DNA of 64,000 nucleotides from Narthecium ossifragum (GCA_963920575.1 OY986965.1:5473134-5537133), one strand, 5' to 3'; shown: positions 42,093 to 53,903, counted from the stretch's first letter. Notes: generated by a model not told the origin, from the letters alone. A program made the numbers and translations.

Positions 42093-42984
42093 GCGACTCT
42101 TAAACTATATATTTGACTGCAGCCTAAAATGTCTCACGTGGATATGCATGGCTTTCTATATGACAACATCGATCACCTATATGGTATAAATTATGGCCAC
42201 ATGTGCTGTCTTTTTCTCTTGCTCTTCCCTTGGTTAAGCATCAGCAGATTCAGCACTTTATCGTGTCAGAGATCCACAAGGTTTGAACTCCTTGAACGGG
42301 GCATCGTATTCAACTTGAGAAGCTATAATCATTCTTTCTATCCCTGTCCTTAGTGCTTATCTCGTGAATATGGCAAGTCTAAATCTATGGTCCAACTGCA
42401 AAAAGAGCAGTTTTGTAGCACATTTTGCATACAATAACCCTCCGCCGTGTGGCTAGCTTAAATTCCTTCCAACTTCACTTCATTCGATCCCATGCCGCTG
42501 TTCGGCTGGGTGTGGCGGGGCTGGGGGCTGCATTCTTTCTGAATGGTTTGGGTGTGGCTTGGTCATGACAGGGGAGCCGCCCGGTAAATTCTGTTGTAGA
42601 AGGCGAAATATGGGCTTTGGATCGAAGGTGGCCTACGTGAAGCTTGTCGGTGGAGGGGTGCATCGTCTACATGTGGAATCGGATTGGATTGGCTTTGTTT
42701 CTTGTAGGTTTGAATGCCCTTATCAACCCTCCTTCTTTCAGTTTGGAGTCTGACCTTGAAAATTTAAAGATCTAATTAAAGAATTTAAAGATCTAATTAA
42801 TAGCCCAAAAATTTATCTGAACTTGGAGATGGAATCACACACACACACACATATATGCTTGATCTTATTGATAGATTTGGAAATTCCTTCCAACTTCAAT
42901 TCATTCAATATGTATGTATGGGCGTCCCCTATACAAGCACTAAAGAATAAAAGAATTTAAAGTTCTAATTAATAGACCAAAAAT
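42093..42984. other. Further decayed SAUR upstream-type sequence
   Basis: 42130-42420 resembles 43560-43830 and 23590-23800 (ATCACCTATATGG, CACAAGGTTTGAACT, ATCTCGTGAATATGG). It is therefore an additional degenerate copy of the SAUR upstream block, with no SAUR frame attached. 42765-42830 and 42955-43010 share AATTTAAAG, CTAATTAATAG and AAAATTTATCTGAACTT, which places a partial duplicate of the SAUR 3' flank here. An ACACACACAC run is at 42838-42849. Confidence 0.5.
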
Positions 42985-43289
42985 TTATCTGAACTTCGAC
43001 ATGGAATTCACCGCTCGCCGGAATTGCTCGACGGTGCATGGGATTCTCAGAATCCCTTCCTGGTGATATCCGAACTCCTCGGCGGCCATGTCCAGCAGCG
43101 CGCCGCCATGGATGGCTCCTTGAAGAGCCTCACATGCACGAGGAACCTCTCCGGATCTTTGTCGTCCGCCCCGACGAGCACCGGAACATGGCCTCCTCGC
43201 CGTGCTCGGCAGCTGGGCATGCAACAGCACTCTTCCGGGCGGCCTTCAACCAAGTGCTCCCACATCTCGTCTTGCTCCCTATATCTCAT
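42985..43289 (-). pseudogene. SAUR copy B, frameshifted in the left arm
   Basis: Same SAUR as 46687-46989, but with two extra bases in CAGCGCGCCGCC at about 43096-43107 (mirror: CAGCGCCGCC). This breaks the frame between FLVHVRLFKEPSMA and LLDMAAEEFGY. The difference is in a GC dinucleotide run, where sequencing or assembly error is common, so true inactivation is uncertain. Confidence 0.8.
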
Positions 43290-43909
43290 CTTTCAGTGCA
43301 TCCTTCTGTTATCTTATCATGTGCGTACGTAGTATGTTTCTAATGTGGGTTTCTTATATAGATCAAGTAGCTAGCTAGAGAGAGGGGAAGGAGATGGAGT
43401 TGGGCTTTGCTTGGTGGCATAGATACATATTTTAATTGATTAGTCTTCTGGTGCAGTCTACGGTAATTAATTATCATGGAAAACAAGTTTGAAGAGTAAC
43501 GTACGTGTCTACAATATATATTGGAGAATTTAATTTAAAGTTTGTGTCAATATCCTCTTGGGAAACAGCCAGCCAAAAGGCCTTTCCATGTTCACATCAC
43601 CTATATGGGATGTGGTTTTCTTCATTAATTTTTGCCTACCATTGTGTATGATATCAGTTGGTCCAAAGGGTCAAAGATCTGCAAAGTTTGAACTTATTTG
43701 GATGTGGGGGCTAATAATTTGTAATCAACTTGAAAGTTGAAAGGTGACAAAATCATTCTTCTGTCATGTGTTTTATCTCGTGAATTTGGGAAGTCAAAAA
43801 CCATGGTCCGGCTGCAGACGCAACCATTTTTAGCTCGTTTTATAGACTTCCAAATTCACCGTATTCATGAATCCCCAGTACAGTACACCAAAAATTTCTT
43901 GACGGTTGA
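43290..43909. other. Promoter region of SAUR copy B
   Basis: Upstream sequence of the SAUR, including the conserved CAAAGGGTCAAAG block at 43662-43694, about 375 bp before the start codon. A string of CTAGCTAG and CGTACGT words is present. No other gene. Confidence 0.5.
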
Positions 43910-44400
43910 TTTTTTTTTTTTTGATAAGTTAAGCCACAAGAGCGAGGGCTGAATACATCATGAAATCATGTGGAATTTCCAGCCAGGCCAGTCCATGCAG
44001 CCGCCACTACACAGTCAGCTAGGGAATTATACTCCCAAGGAATATGTAGTACAAAGATGACTGAGCAAAAATTGTGAAGCCAATCTCCAAACAAAAATGA
44101 CCATTACCGTTGGATTGAATCGGGCACACATCCCGATTCAATCCAACGGTTGGGATACACAAATCATTACGTGGCATGTACCCCAATTAGGGTTCATCTC
44201 CAAATAGATATGAGAGGTCCCAACAACTCCCTCGGCCATTGCATCCGACCAAAGACGAAGTCAACTCCAAGAAGCGAATCTGATTCCAACACTAGCCCAG
44301 AGATACCTCTCCGCCTGGCCTCCATTAAACCGGCCTCCAATATAACATCTAATTCTGCCTCCGCCAAGTGCTTCCTTGCCACGACCATGTTGACGTCACC
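43910..44400 (-). mobile_element. LINE 3' fragment with RNase H-like remnant
   Basis: On the minus strand the frame 44194-44388 reads AEAELDVILEAGLMEARRRG and GLVLESDSLLGVDFVFGR, an RNase H-like (RVT_3) region. It is followed downstream by SLADCVVAAAWTGLAG-like sequence and a 13-base A tract (T tract at 43910-43922 on plus). The 5' end is not defined. It is a decayed, truncated L1-type copy. Confidence 0.75.
44107..44149. repeat. Perfect 18 bp hairpin
   Basis: CCGTTGGATTGAATCGGG, a 7-base loop, then its exact reverse complement. It lies within or beside the LINE fragment. Mirror at 45828-45870. Confidence 0.9.
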
Positions 44401-44888
44401 CTATCCGGAAAGAAAACTGCCCCAAGGCCAGCAATAATGCCCTGCATCAGTCCGCATGACCGGTAAAGGCTCCACCATTTGGACTGGTCACTTAATTATA
44501 TTATTTCTAGGCCTAATTTTCTCACTGTTTCTTTATAGGTAAGAAAGGATGTTCCTTTGAACTTAATGGATCGATCATACCGATTGTAGACTTGCTTAGA
44601 CAGACAAACCCGATGGCAGGTGACACCGAGTCCAGTTTGGGTACCACCGTCTTCTCCCTGTTACCATAATACCAACAGATGAGATCATCAAACGGTTCAC
44701 ATCATTAATAAAATGCTGATCGGAATTCTAATGCTAATGATTTCAATCATTGAATGATGTCTCTTTAGATCTCAATCATTAGTATAATCGTAATATACAG
44801 AAATGGTAATACCCAAACTGGACCTGACGGCACCGGGCAGCTATGGTTGCTTATGCTTGGCGATACATACAGATGATAATAAACATGC
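44401..44888. other. Gap-adjacent sequence with a small inverted-repeat element
   Basis: TCCAGTTTGGGTA at 44631-44643 and its inverse TACCCAAACTGGA at 44810-44822 enclose an AT-rich stretch, suggesting a MITE of about 200 bp. Outer flanks GGTGACACCG and CGGCACC extend the symmetry imperfectly. No gene. Confidence 0.45.
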
Positions 44889-45088
44889 NNNNNNNNNNNN
44901 NNNNNNNNNNNNNNNNNNNNNNNNNNNNNNNNNNNNNNNNNNNNNNNNNNNNNNNNNNNNNNNNNNNNNNNNNNNNNNNNNNNNNNNNNNNNNNNNNNNN
45001 NNNNNNNNNNNNNNNNNNNNNNNNNNNNNNNNNNNNNNNNNNNNNNNNNNNNNNNNNNNNNNNNNNNNNNNNNNNNNNNNNNNNNNNN
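44889..45088. other. Assembly gap of 200 N
   Basis: Exactly 200 N. The bases on the two sides are exact reverse complements of each other from the first base (AAACATGC left, GCATGTTT right). Confidence 1.
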
Positions 45089-45576
45089 GCATGTTTATTA
45101 TCATCTGTATGTATCGCCAAGCATAAGCAACCATAGCTGCCCGGTGCCGTCAGGTCCAGTTTGGGTATTACCATTTCTGTATATTACGATTATACTAATG
45201 ATTGAGATCTAAAGAGACATCATTCAATGATTGAAATCATTAGCATTAGAATTCCGATCAGCATTTTATTAATGATGTGAACCGTTTGATGATCTCATCT
45301 GTTGGTATTATGGTAACAGGGAGAAGACGGTGGTACCCAAACTGGACTCGGTGTCACCTGCCATCGGGTTTGTCTGTCTAAGCAAGTCTACAATCGGTAT
45401 GATCGATCCATTAAGTTCAAAGGAACATCCTTTCTTACCTATAAAGAAACAGTGAGAAAATTAGGCCTAGAAATAATATAATTAAGTGACCAGTCCAAAT
45501 GGTGGAGCCTTTACCGGTCATGCGGACTGATGCAGGGCATTATTGCTGGCCTTGGGGCAGTTTTCTTTCCGGATAG
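45089..45576. other. Mirror of 44401-44888
   Basis: The small inverted-repeat element appears at 45155-45167 and 45334-45346. No gene. Confidence 0.6.
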
Positions 45577-46066
45577 GGTGACGTCAACATGGTCGTGGCA
45601 AGGAAGCACTTGGCGGAGGCAGAATTAGATGTTATATTGGAGGCCGGTTTAATGGAGGCCAGGCGGAGAGGTATCTCTGGGCTAGTGTTGGAATCAGATT
45701 CGCTTCTTGGAGTTGACTTCGTCTTTGGTCGGATGCAATGGCCGAGGGAGTTGTTGGGACCTCTCATATCTATTTGGAGATGAACCCTAATTGGGGTACA
45801 TGCCACGTAATGATTTGTGTATCCCAACCGTTGGATTGAATCGGGATGTGTGCCCGATTCAATCCAACGGTAATGGTCATTTTTGTTTGGAGATTGGCTT
45901 CACAATTTTGCTCAGTCATCTTTGTACTACATATTCCTTGGGAGTATAATTCCCTAGCTGACTGTGTAGTGGCGGCTGCATGGACTGGCCTGGCTGGAAA
46001 TTCCACATGATTTCATGATGTATTCAGCCCTCGCTCTTGTGGCTTAACTTATCAAAAAAAAAAAAA
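45577..46066 (+). mobile_element. LINE 3' fragment, mirror copy
   Basis: Mirror of 43910-44400. The RNase H-like frame is 45589-45783 and the A tract is 46054-46066. This arm has one A fewer than the left arm in the CAAAATTG run. Confidence 0.75.
45828..45870. repeat. Perfect 18 bp hairpin, mirror copy
   Basis: Same hairpin as 44107-44149, loop ATGTGTG. Confidence 0.9.
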
Positions 46067-46686
46067 TCAACCGTCAAGAAATTTTTGGTGTACTGTACTG
46101 GGGATTCATGAATACGGTGAATTTGGAAGTCTATAAAACGAGCTAAAAATGGTTGCGTCTGCAGCCGGACCATGGTTTTTGACTTCCCAAATTCACGAGA
46201 TAAAACACATGACAGAAGAATGATTTTGTCACCTTTCAACTTTCAAGTTGATTACAAATTATTAGCCCCCACATCCAAATAAGTTCAAACTTTGCAGATC
46301 TTTGACCCTTTGGACCAACTGATATCATACACAATGGTAGGCAAAAATTAATGAAGAAAACCACATCCCATATAGGTGATGTGAACATGGAAAGGCCTTT
46401 TGGCTGGCTGTTTCCCAAGAGGATATTGACACAAACTTTAAATTAAATTCTCCAATATATATTGTAGACACGTACGTTACTCTTCAAACTTGTTTTCCAT
46501 GATAATTAATTACCGTAGACTGCACCAGAAGACTAATCAATTAAAATATGTATCTATGCCACCAAGCAAAGCCCAACTCCATCTCCTTCCCCTCTCTCTA
46601 GCTAGCTACTTGATCTATATAAGAAACCCACATTAGAAACATACTACGTACGCACATGATAAGATAACAGAAGGATGCACTGAAAG
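46067..46686. other. Promoter region of SAUR copy B, mirror
   Basis: Mirror of 43290-43909, with the conserved block at about 46282-46314 in the sense orientation TTTGACCCTTTGG. Confidence 0.5.
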
Positions 46687-46989
46687 ATGAGATATAGGGA
46701 GCAAGACGAGATGTGGGAGCACTTGGTTGAAGGCCGCCCGGAAGAGTGCTGTTGCATGCCCAGCTGCCGAGCACGGCGAGGAGGCCATGTTCCGGTGCTC
46801 GTCGGGGCGGACGACAAAGATCCGGAGAGGTTCCTCGTGCATGTGAGGCTCTTCAAGGAGCCATCCATGGCGGCGCTGCTGGACATGGCCGCCGAGGAGT
46901 TCGGATATCACCAGGAAGGGATTCTGAGAATCCCATGCACCGTCGAGCAATTCCGGCGAGCGGTGAATTCCATGTCGAAGTTCAGATAA
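46687..46989 (+). CDS. SAUR family protein (copy B), intact in this arm
   Basis: A 100-residue intronless SAUR. MRYREQDEMWEHLVEG starts the protein. The core domain follows: GHVPVLVGADDKDPERFLVH, VRLFKEPSMAALLDMAAEEF, GYHQEGILRIPCTVEQFRRA. It aligns along its full length with copy A at 21630-21947 (105 residues), which supports both the start codon and this version of the GC-run as the correct one. The upstream region 46990-side is the 3' flank. The promoter, with the conserved CAAAGGGTCAAA-type block, lies to the left at about 46282-46314. Auxin-linked growth control is the family role, and nothing here tells which SAUR subgroup it is. Confidence 0.9.
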   Translation: MRYREQDEMWEHLVEGRPEECCCMPSCRARRGGHVPVLVGADDKDPERFLVHVRLFKEPSMAALLDMAAEEFGYHQEGILRIPCTVEQFRRAVNSMSKFR

Positions 46990-47881
46990 ATTTTTGGTCT
47001 ATTAATTAGAACTTTAAATTCTTTTATTCTTTAGTGCTTGTATAGGGGACGCCCATACATACATATTGAATGAATTGAAGTTGGAAGGAATTTCCAAATC
47101 TATCAATAAGATCAAGCATATATGTGTGTGTGTGTGTGATTCCATCTCCAAGTTCAGATAAATTTTTGGGCTATTAATTAGATCTTTAAATTCTTTAATT
47201 AGATCTTTAAATTTTCAAGGTCAGACTCCAAACTGAAAGAAGGAGGGTTGATAAGGGCATTCAAACCTACAAGAAACAAAGCCAATCCAATCCGATTCCA
47301 CATGTAGACGATGCACCCCTCCACCGACAAGCTTCACGTAGGCCACCTTCGATCCAAAGCCCATATTTCGCCTTCTACAACAGAATTTACCGGGCGGCTC
47401 CCCTGTCATGACCAAGCCACACCCAAACCATTCAGAAAGAATGCAGCCCCCAGCCCCGCCACACCCAGCCGAACAGCGGCATGGGATCGAATGAAGTGAA
47501 GTTGGAAGGAATTTAAGCTAGCCACACGGCGGAGGGTTATTGTATGCAAAATGTGCTACAAAACTGCTCTTTTTGCAGTTGGACCATAGATTTAGACTTG
47601 CCATATTCACGAGATAAGCACTAAGGACAGGGATAGAAAGAATGATTATAGCTTCTCAAGTTGAATACGATGCCCCGTTCAAGGAGTTCAAACCTTGTGG
47701 ATCTCTGACACGATAAAGTGCTGAATCTGCTGATGCTTAACCAAGGGAAGAGCAAGAGAAAAAGACAGCACATGTGGCCATAATTTATACCATATAGGTG
47801 ATCGATGTTGTCATATAGAAAGCCATGCATATCCACGTGAGACATTTTAGGCTGCAGTCAAATATATAGTTTAAGAGTCGC
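46990..47881. other. Mirror of 42093-42984
   Basis: 3' flank of SAUR B and a decayed SAUR upstream-type block. No gene. Confidence 0.5.
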
Positions 47882-48141
47882 GATTTGTGTACGTCATTAT
47901 AGTCATATACATTACATATGTCATCGAATGGGTAAGGAGATACCGATTGTTTGATCTAGTCTACATTACCGATGGACTAGATCAACTGATCGGTATCTCA
48001 CTACCGATTGAATGTACCAATGATCGAATCAGTAGTGAGGTACTGATCAATTAATATAGTCCACACTACCGATGGACTAGATCAACTAATCGGTATCTCA
48101 TTTCCGATTCGATGACATGCATATAATCATGTACACAAATC
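47882..48141. mobile_element. Fold-back repeat, mirror copy
   Basis: Mirror of 41833-42092, starting GATTTGTGTAC. Confidence 0.6.
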
Positions 48142-48568
48142 TTTATTCACAGTTTAATCAGATAAATGACAAACTCTCAAGTGGACTAGTCGGTATTAAT
48201 CGATATTAATATAATTTACGGATATTTACACACACATACATCTATATTATAAAATAACGTTTATGACGAGACTTATGACTCATAACATATACACACACGA
48301 CATAAGGGAGGATAACATATGATGCACACATGACGGAGGGGGGGGAGAGGGAGAGAAAAAGGGGGTGGTTGCCGGGTGGCACCATGTCTGATGGCATGTG
48401 AGTCATATATATTTACGTATATGTGACATGTGAGTCATACAAAGAGAGATATGGGAGGATATAGGGGTAGTGGAGGTGGGTTGTTGCTCATGCCATGTGG
48501 CATGGAGGGCCCAAGTAGTCTATCTTATAAAGTAATGTTTATGACGTGACATATGAGTCATCCTCTAA

Positions 48569-48729
48569 GGGTACGTTTGGACACCGTGAGATCCGTGGTA
48601 CCCACGGTATCCATGAGACGGAATCCGCAGGCACGGATCCCGCCCCCTGTGTCCGGCAGATCTCATTTTCCGAGATCCGTGTGAGATTCAAACGCCATCC
48701 GCCGGAATCCTCAGGTGCCAAACGGACCC
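48569..48729. mobile_element. Tourist-like MITE (161 bp), mirror copy
   Basis: GGGTACGTTTGGACACC to CCAAACGGACCC, flanked by TAA on both sides. Confidence 0.8.
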
Positions 48730-48732
48730 TAA

Positions 48733-49747
48733 GGCCACGTTTGGTTGCCATGGGAATTGGAATGGGAACGGGAACGGGATTGGAAATGGGAACTGGAAAT
48801 GAATTGTGATTGTTTGGTACGTCAAGGAACTGGAATGGGAATGGAACTTACAAGTGTTTGGTATACATAATAAACATGGGAACTGGAATGGGAATACAAA
48901 TTAAAGACCAAAATACCCCTGGCTCTAATAGCATAGATTTACGAATATATTTCTGTATGTATATGTATTTGCATTATTGTGACTTATTTGGATGAAACAC
49001 TATTAATAATGAGCGAAAGAAATAAGATTATTATTTGAAATATTATTAATAAATAACAGTATTAATATGAGGGTTCCTAATATTATTAATAAATAAGAGA
49101 AAGAATTAAGATTATTAATATTATTTGAAATATTATTAATAAATAATATTGAAATAATATTATTAATATTATTTGGAATATTGTTAATAAATAAGAGAAA
49201 GAAATAATATTATTAATATTATCTGAAATATTATTAATAAATAAGAGAGAAATAATATTATTAATATTATTTGAAATATTATTAATAAATAAGAGAAAGA
49301 AATAAGATTATTAGTATTATTTGAAGTATTATTAACAAATAAGAGAGAAATAATATTATTAATATTATTTGAAATATTATTAATAAATAAGAGAAAGAAA
49401 TAATATTATTAATATTATTTGAAATATTATTAATAAATAAGACAAAGAAATAAGATTATTAATAAATAAAAGAAAGAAATATGATTATTTTTAAGATTAA
49501 TCCTAGCCGTTTGATCAGTTTAATCAAACAAAGATGAAGGGTATTCATGTACATTTCATGAAATGAGAGTTCCTGTGTTTGAGGGAACTCTGAATTCCCA
49601 TATCAAATTCAGGAATCCCAAGTTCCCTCAAACACAGGAACTTCAATTCCGGTTCCTGGATGAAGAGTGCAACCAAACACTCTAAATTCCTTATTTTAAG
49701 AAATTCCCATTCCCATTCCTGGATCTAAAGTGCTACCAAACGTGGCC
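48733..49747. mobile_element. Tourist-like element (1015 bp), mirror copy
   Basis: GGCCACGTTTGGTTGC to GCTACCAAACGTGGCC, flanked by TAA. It includes the AT minisatellite (about 48995-49495) and the perfect hairpin (49568-49642). Confidence 0.8.
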
Positions 49748-50414
49748 TAAGTTAATAGCCTATGGATCGAGATTGACGGAGTGGCATATATGACATTTTA
49801 TAATGAGTTTGCTGGTGCATATATGTAAATATGAAAAATGCATAGGCACATAAGTATAAATTAGGAATCTTTTGAGAATCTTTGGTATGATCTAAGATCC
49901 TATGTTAACTTTCACTAAACCTTTGACTTAATCAAATGTGACGCGGAAGCATTCAAGGAAGCCGATACGAGAGCCGCGCGCGCCAACATATATGGGAGCT
50001 GCGAAAGGGGGAAATTAATTAGAAGCATCGATCTCTTCTTTCTAAATCGATCAAAGCATCTCCCATTTCAATCATTCGAGGACGTACGGTTTATATATAT
50101 TAGTTTTAAGCCTTGTGTCCAACCTTGTTGTAATTTGGGTTATTTTGCATATATTCTCTTTAATTCAGGTTGGGCTTGTTTTATTCCTATGCATATGTTT
50201 TGGATACTTGAGAACCGGAGCTTTTATTATTGTTTCGGAAATATAAAACCAAGAGTTTTCTTATTTGGATGTTTTTTTTTCATAAAACTATTTTAAAAGA
50301 TAGATAAAATTTTAAAAAAAAGTTTAAGCATCAGATTCTTTTAATGATTTTGTTTGCCTAGACTCTAGAGTTGTCTTATTTGGAAACTTGGGACAACATG
50401 CATGAAGCTTCCAT
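49748..50414. other. Mirror of 39561-40227, no feature seen
   Basis: AT-rich, no frame or repeat recognised. Confidence 0.6.
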
Positions 50415-50699
50415 GTGTTTCCTATTATTCCCGTGAGCTTTGGCTCAACCTGTGGCTTATATCTCCTTGCAAGCCCACGGATAAGATTATTTGTGTGGTG
50501 TGGAAGCTTCTACTGCATGGGTGTCTGTCTATCAACTAGAGATGCTCTCTGGGCGTTGAGTTTGATCTCAGACGACATGCGCATTCTTTGTGGATCTGAG
50601 TCTGAATCTATTCTACATTTGTTTTTCCTTTGTCGGATTAATTGCTCTTCATCTATGGTTCTTCCTCCTCCCTGCGTAATCTTCGGGCTTTTCTTTTAA
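50415..50699 (+). pseudogene. LINE zf-RVT remnant, mirror copy
   Basis: Same frame as 39276-39560, with ASPRIRLFVWC and CGSESESILHLFFLC. Confidence 0.7.
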
Positions 50700-51577
50700 G
50701 GATTTGGTTTTTCTTCTAGAGCGATCATCCTCTACTCCGAAGGTTCGATGGATGAAATCAGTGATGAGCGTAGGACTTTCGGGTGTTATGGAAGTCAAGA
50801 AATGACGCCGTTTTTGAGTCCAGGCGCGTGGATATATATGTTGGTGTGCTGTGTTCCAGGGTTGAGAAGTAACCAGGAAAGTGACAGAAGTGATCAGGAG
50901 GAGGAAGTGGGCTGGAAGGATCCGAGTCTATCCTTTTATTTGTTTTTAATTAGGTGTTACTAATCACGTTAGACTATATTAATATGGGCTGCCCCCACAT
51001 AATTTGCTGTTTGTAGAAGAAGATAAATCTTGGAGGGCTTCATTTAGCGAGATCAACTCGATCTGTGAGGGAGAGCTTAATTTAATTTGAACTTTGTTCC
51101 AGACATAGTTATTGTAAGCACATTTGCTCATAAGTTAGGATTAAAAGCTTAATTTAATTTACTTTAAAAAAAAAATAAGGCCGATGACTGGGTACTACTA
51201 CATCACATCAAACAGACTCTAGAACCGGCCATAATTAACGGCCTCTAATTAAGGACCTGGCCTGGGAGGCAAGCCAATCAGCCCAATTTAATTGGCCCAT
51301 GAGGCTAAATTTAATTGACTTAATCGGTTACAATTTCATGCTCGAATTTTTAGCTCGGATCACTTGGGATTAAGAAGTTAAATAAACTAGGCCCTGGCAT
51401 GGCCCAGCCTGACAATGGTTGATTGTTGTATTCTAGTATTAGTGTACTACACATTCTTGTCTTCTTCACCCTAGTAGTTAATCTGAATAAGCCTGAGCTC
51501 GGGAAAAATTACCAGCCTAAGCCAGTAAGCCTCATGCATGATAGGCCACGCCAGGCTTATGCGTGAGTGTTTGCGTG
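50700..51577. other. Mirror of 38398-39275
   Basis: No gene. Partly paralogous to 24100-24540. Confidence 0.5.
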
Positions 51578-51582
51578 GTCTT

Positions 51583-52090
51583 TTTTTTTTTTTTTTTGAT
51601 TAATTGAGTCCGAGAGCTAGGTGACCCCATCAGGGGTTAAGTACAATCGCTAGGCGGTGGTACCCCTCAGTTCCCTTCTCATTATAAAATTGAATCCAAA
51701 CCTTAAGTGCCTCTCGAGCCTGCCAATCTGCATGCAAATTCTCCTCGCGCGGGATGTAGGCAACTCGAAATTCTGCGAGTTCTCGGCTAATCCATCATAT
51801 TTCTTGCACCTCTTCCTGACAGCTCGCTGGTAAAGGTAACCTCCCTTCTATCATGCGAACTGCGTGAAGAGAATCGCTCTCCACTAGTACGTGCTTGAAA
51901 CCGCAATGAATTGTCCGGGTAACAGTCACACATATCGCGTGAAGCTCTCCAGAGAGAATGGAACTGACTTCACTCACGATGTTTGTAGCCCAGAGGACAT
52001 GATCATCTTCGTCAATGCATACCACGCCAAGTCCCGCCATGCTAAAAAAATGGTCGAGGGAGGCGTCAGTGCGAAATCTGATGCTAGCTA
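51583..52090 (-). mobile_element. 5'-truncated LINE tail, mirror copy
   Basis: Mirror of 37885-38392, with a T run at its left end and GTCTT flanks (51578-51582, 52091-52095). The RNase H-like frame is 51795-52118 in extent. Confidence 0.85.
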
Positions 52091-52095
52091 GTCTT

Positions 52096-53086
52096 GCTAT
52101 CATAGAGGTAGTATTCAAGAAACTCTTGGATTACTAGCTAGTTATGGAGAGCTTAAGAATTCATCTAAGATAGTCCTAATTAACTAGTTGAGAGCGACGT
52201 AGATGAAGATTACAAATAAAAACTACGTGGATGGCTTCAACCATTTGCATGCATCCAATCATCTCATAAAATAAAATAAAAAAAGTATGCTAAAAATGGC
52301 TCTTTCTCCAATTGAGACTTATTAGCCAAGAATACTACAGCTAGATGACATGCAAATAAAGAATGATATATCGCTTCTCCCACAGAATTCAAACTTTGCG
52401 GATGTTTGACCCTTTGACGAACTAATCCACATTAGTGGAAAGAATACCAAAGAAAAGAAAAAGACAACACATTTCCATGCCCATAATATATTCTTTATAT
52501 AGGTGACTAGTGTTCACATGTGTTCCTGGTATAGTTTTTAGTTATTGTTAATATAAAATTTTAACAAATTTTTTGTAGTTTGTCTGGTTAGACGGTTGTG
52601 TTGACCCGTAGGTAGTCCAGGGTTCGAAGGTTGGTTATAGCTTTTTGTTCACTATCACCATAAAACATAGCCAATAAAATATAATATAAAATATTATAAG
52701 TCTAATTTAGGGTATATAAAATAAATATAAATATAAATATATATAAGTCTTTGCATATTGCATAAGATAATATTAATAGAACTTAGGTTGATATAAATTA
52801 ATGCATGTTTATATAAAGCAAACTAAGAGAATATATATAAAGAAACTTAAGGGATATGAATTAATGCATGTTAATCGTTATTGCTCCTTATAAGGTTGAT
52901 GTCTTCACAAGCATATCCTTGTTAGCTTTGTTAGTGTGATATAGCCTTTTATATATATATTCTTATTGGCTAGGCAATGTTTCTAGGCTGCTTCCGAATA
53001 GTTTAATGTGACACTAGTGTGTAAAAATGGCTCTCTCGGCCACCATGACCATATAATTAGACCAATTAAAAACCCCGTGTCTGTAT
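52096..53086. other. Mirror of 36889-37879
   Basis: Duplicated SAUR upstream flank, with the tRNA-like box pair on the plus strand at 52581-52630 and the conserved block at about 52386-52417. Confidence 0.5.
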
Positions 53087-53639
53087 AGGCTTGGCGGATT
53101 CGGGGGGCCTGACTTTGCTTTTGCTAAGTCAGGCTCTGCCATTGGGGGTTGCCCGAGGACAGCTGGATCCCACCATTTATGATCCCTATCACTTCCCATT
53201 CTTCTATTCTTTTTTAATATATATTCAGATATATACATATATGTGTAATATATTAATATTTATATGTAATATAAAATAAAATTATATTCATAACATACAT
53301 ATAATATATAGATAATATATATGTATATGTATTATGGTATGTATGTTATGAGTACATATTTAATAAAATTTTTATGTGTTCTATATATATATGTCTACTC
53401 TCTCTGTTAATGTATTTATTATATATATATAATATATATACATCTGAATAGATATATATACATCTGAATATTTATATGTGATATATCTATTATCTATATA
53501 TTATAAAATATATTCATAACATACATACAATATATAGATAATATATATGTATATGGTATGTATGTTATGAGTACATATTTAATAAAAAAATTATATGTAT
53601 TCTTTTATTGATATATGTTTACTCTCTTATATAAGGATA

Positions 53640-53820
53640 CACGCGCGCGTGTGAAATGGGGTTTTATGAGGGAGGGCCTCGTAGATCTTTGAAGGGGAGC
53701 TACATGAGACAATGAGAAATGTCTAATATTCTCTTTGCGAATGAGCGTACTCATTTAACCGCTTGAGTGTAACGCATCCACCACACCGTATCGTATCTTA
53801 CCGAAGTGAAGCCCTTCCAT
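53640..53820. other. Unique cargo-like stretch in the MULE
   Basis: GC-balanced sequence unlike the AT-rich surroundings, with GGTTTTATGAGGGAGG and ACCACACCGTATCG. It has no long frame. It may be a captured genomic fragment or the original core of the element. Confidence 0.35.
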
Positions 53821-53898
53821 AACATACATATACACACATACAAATGCACAAATATATATAATGAATATATATTTATGTGTGTTTTATAAATATATGTC

Positions 53899-53903
<5 letters not shown>

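Larger units (their letters stand above)
27245..44888. repeat. Left arm of a giant inverted repeat
   Basis: The arm pairs with 45089-64000. Left position x corresponds to 89977-x near the gap, 89975-x from about 36900 to 41600, and 91245-x below 36840. The offset changes come from four indels: one A near 44077-44081, GC at about 43096-43107, one C at about 41626-41632, and 1270 bp in the Mutator-like element. The copia coding frames are identical in both arms. The repeat is cut by the window edge, so its true outer limit is unknown. Confidence 0.97.

Noticed and set aside
44841..45174. Frames running through the N gap
   Set aside because: They consist of unknown bases and have no meaning.
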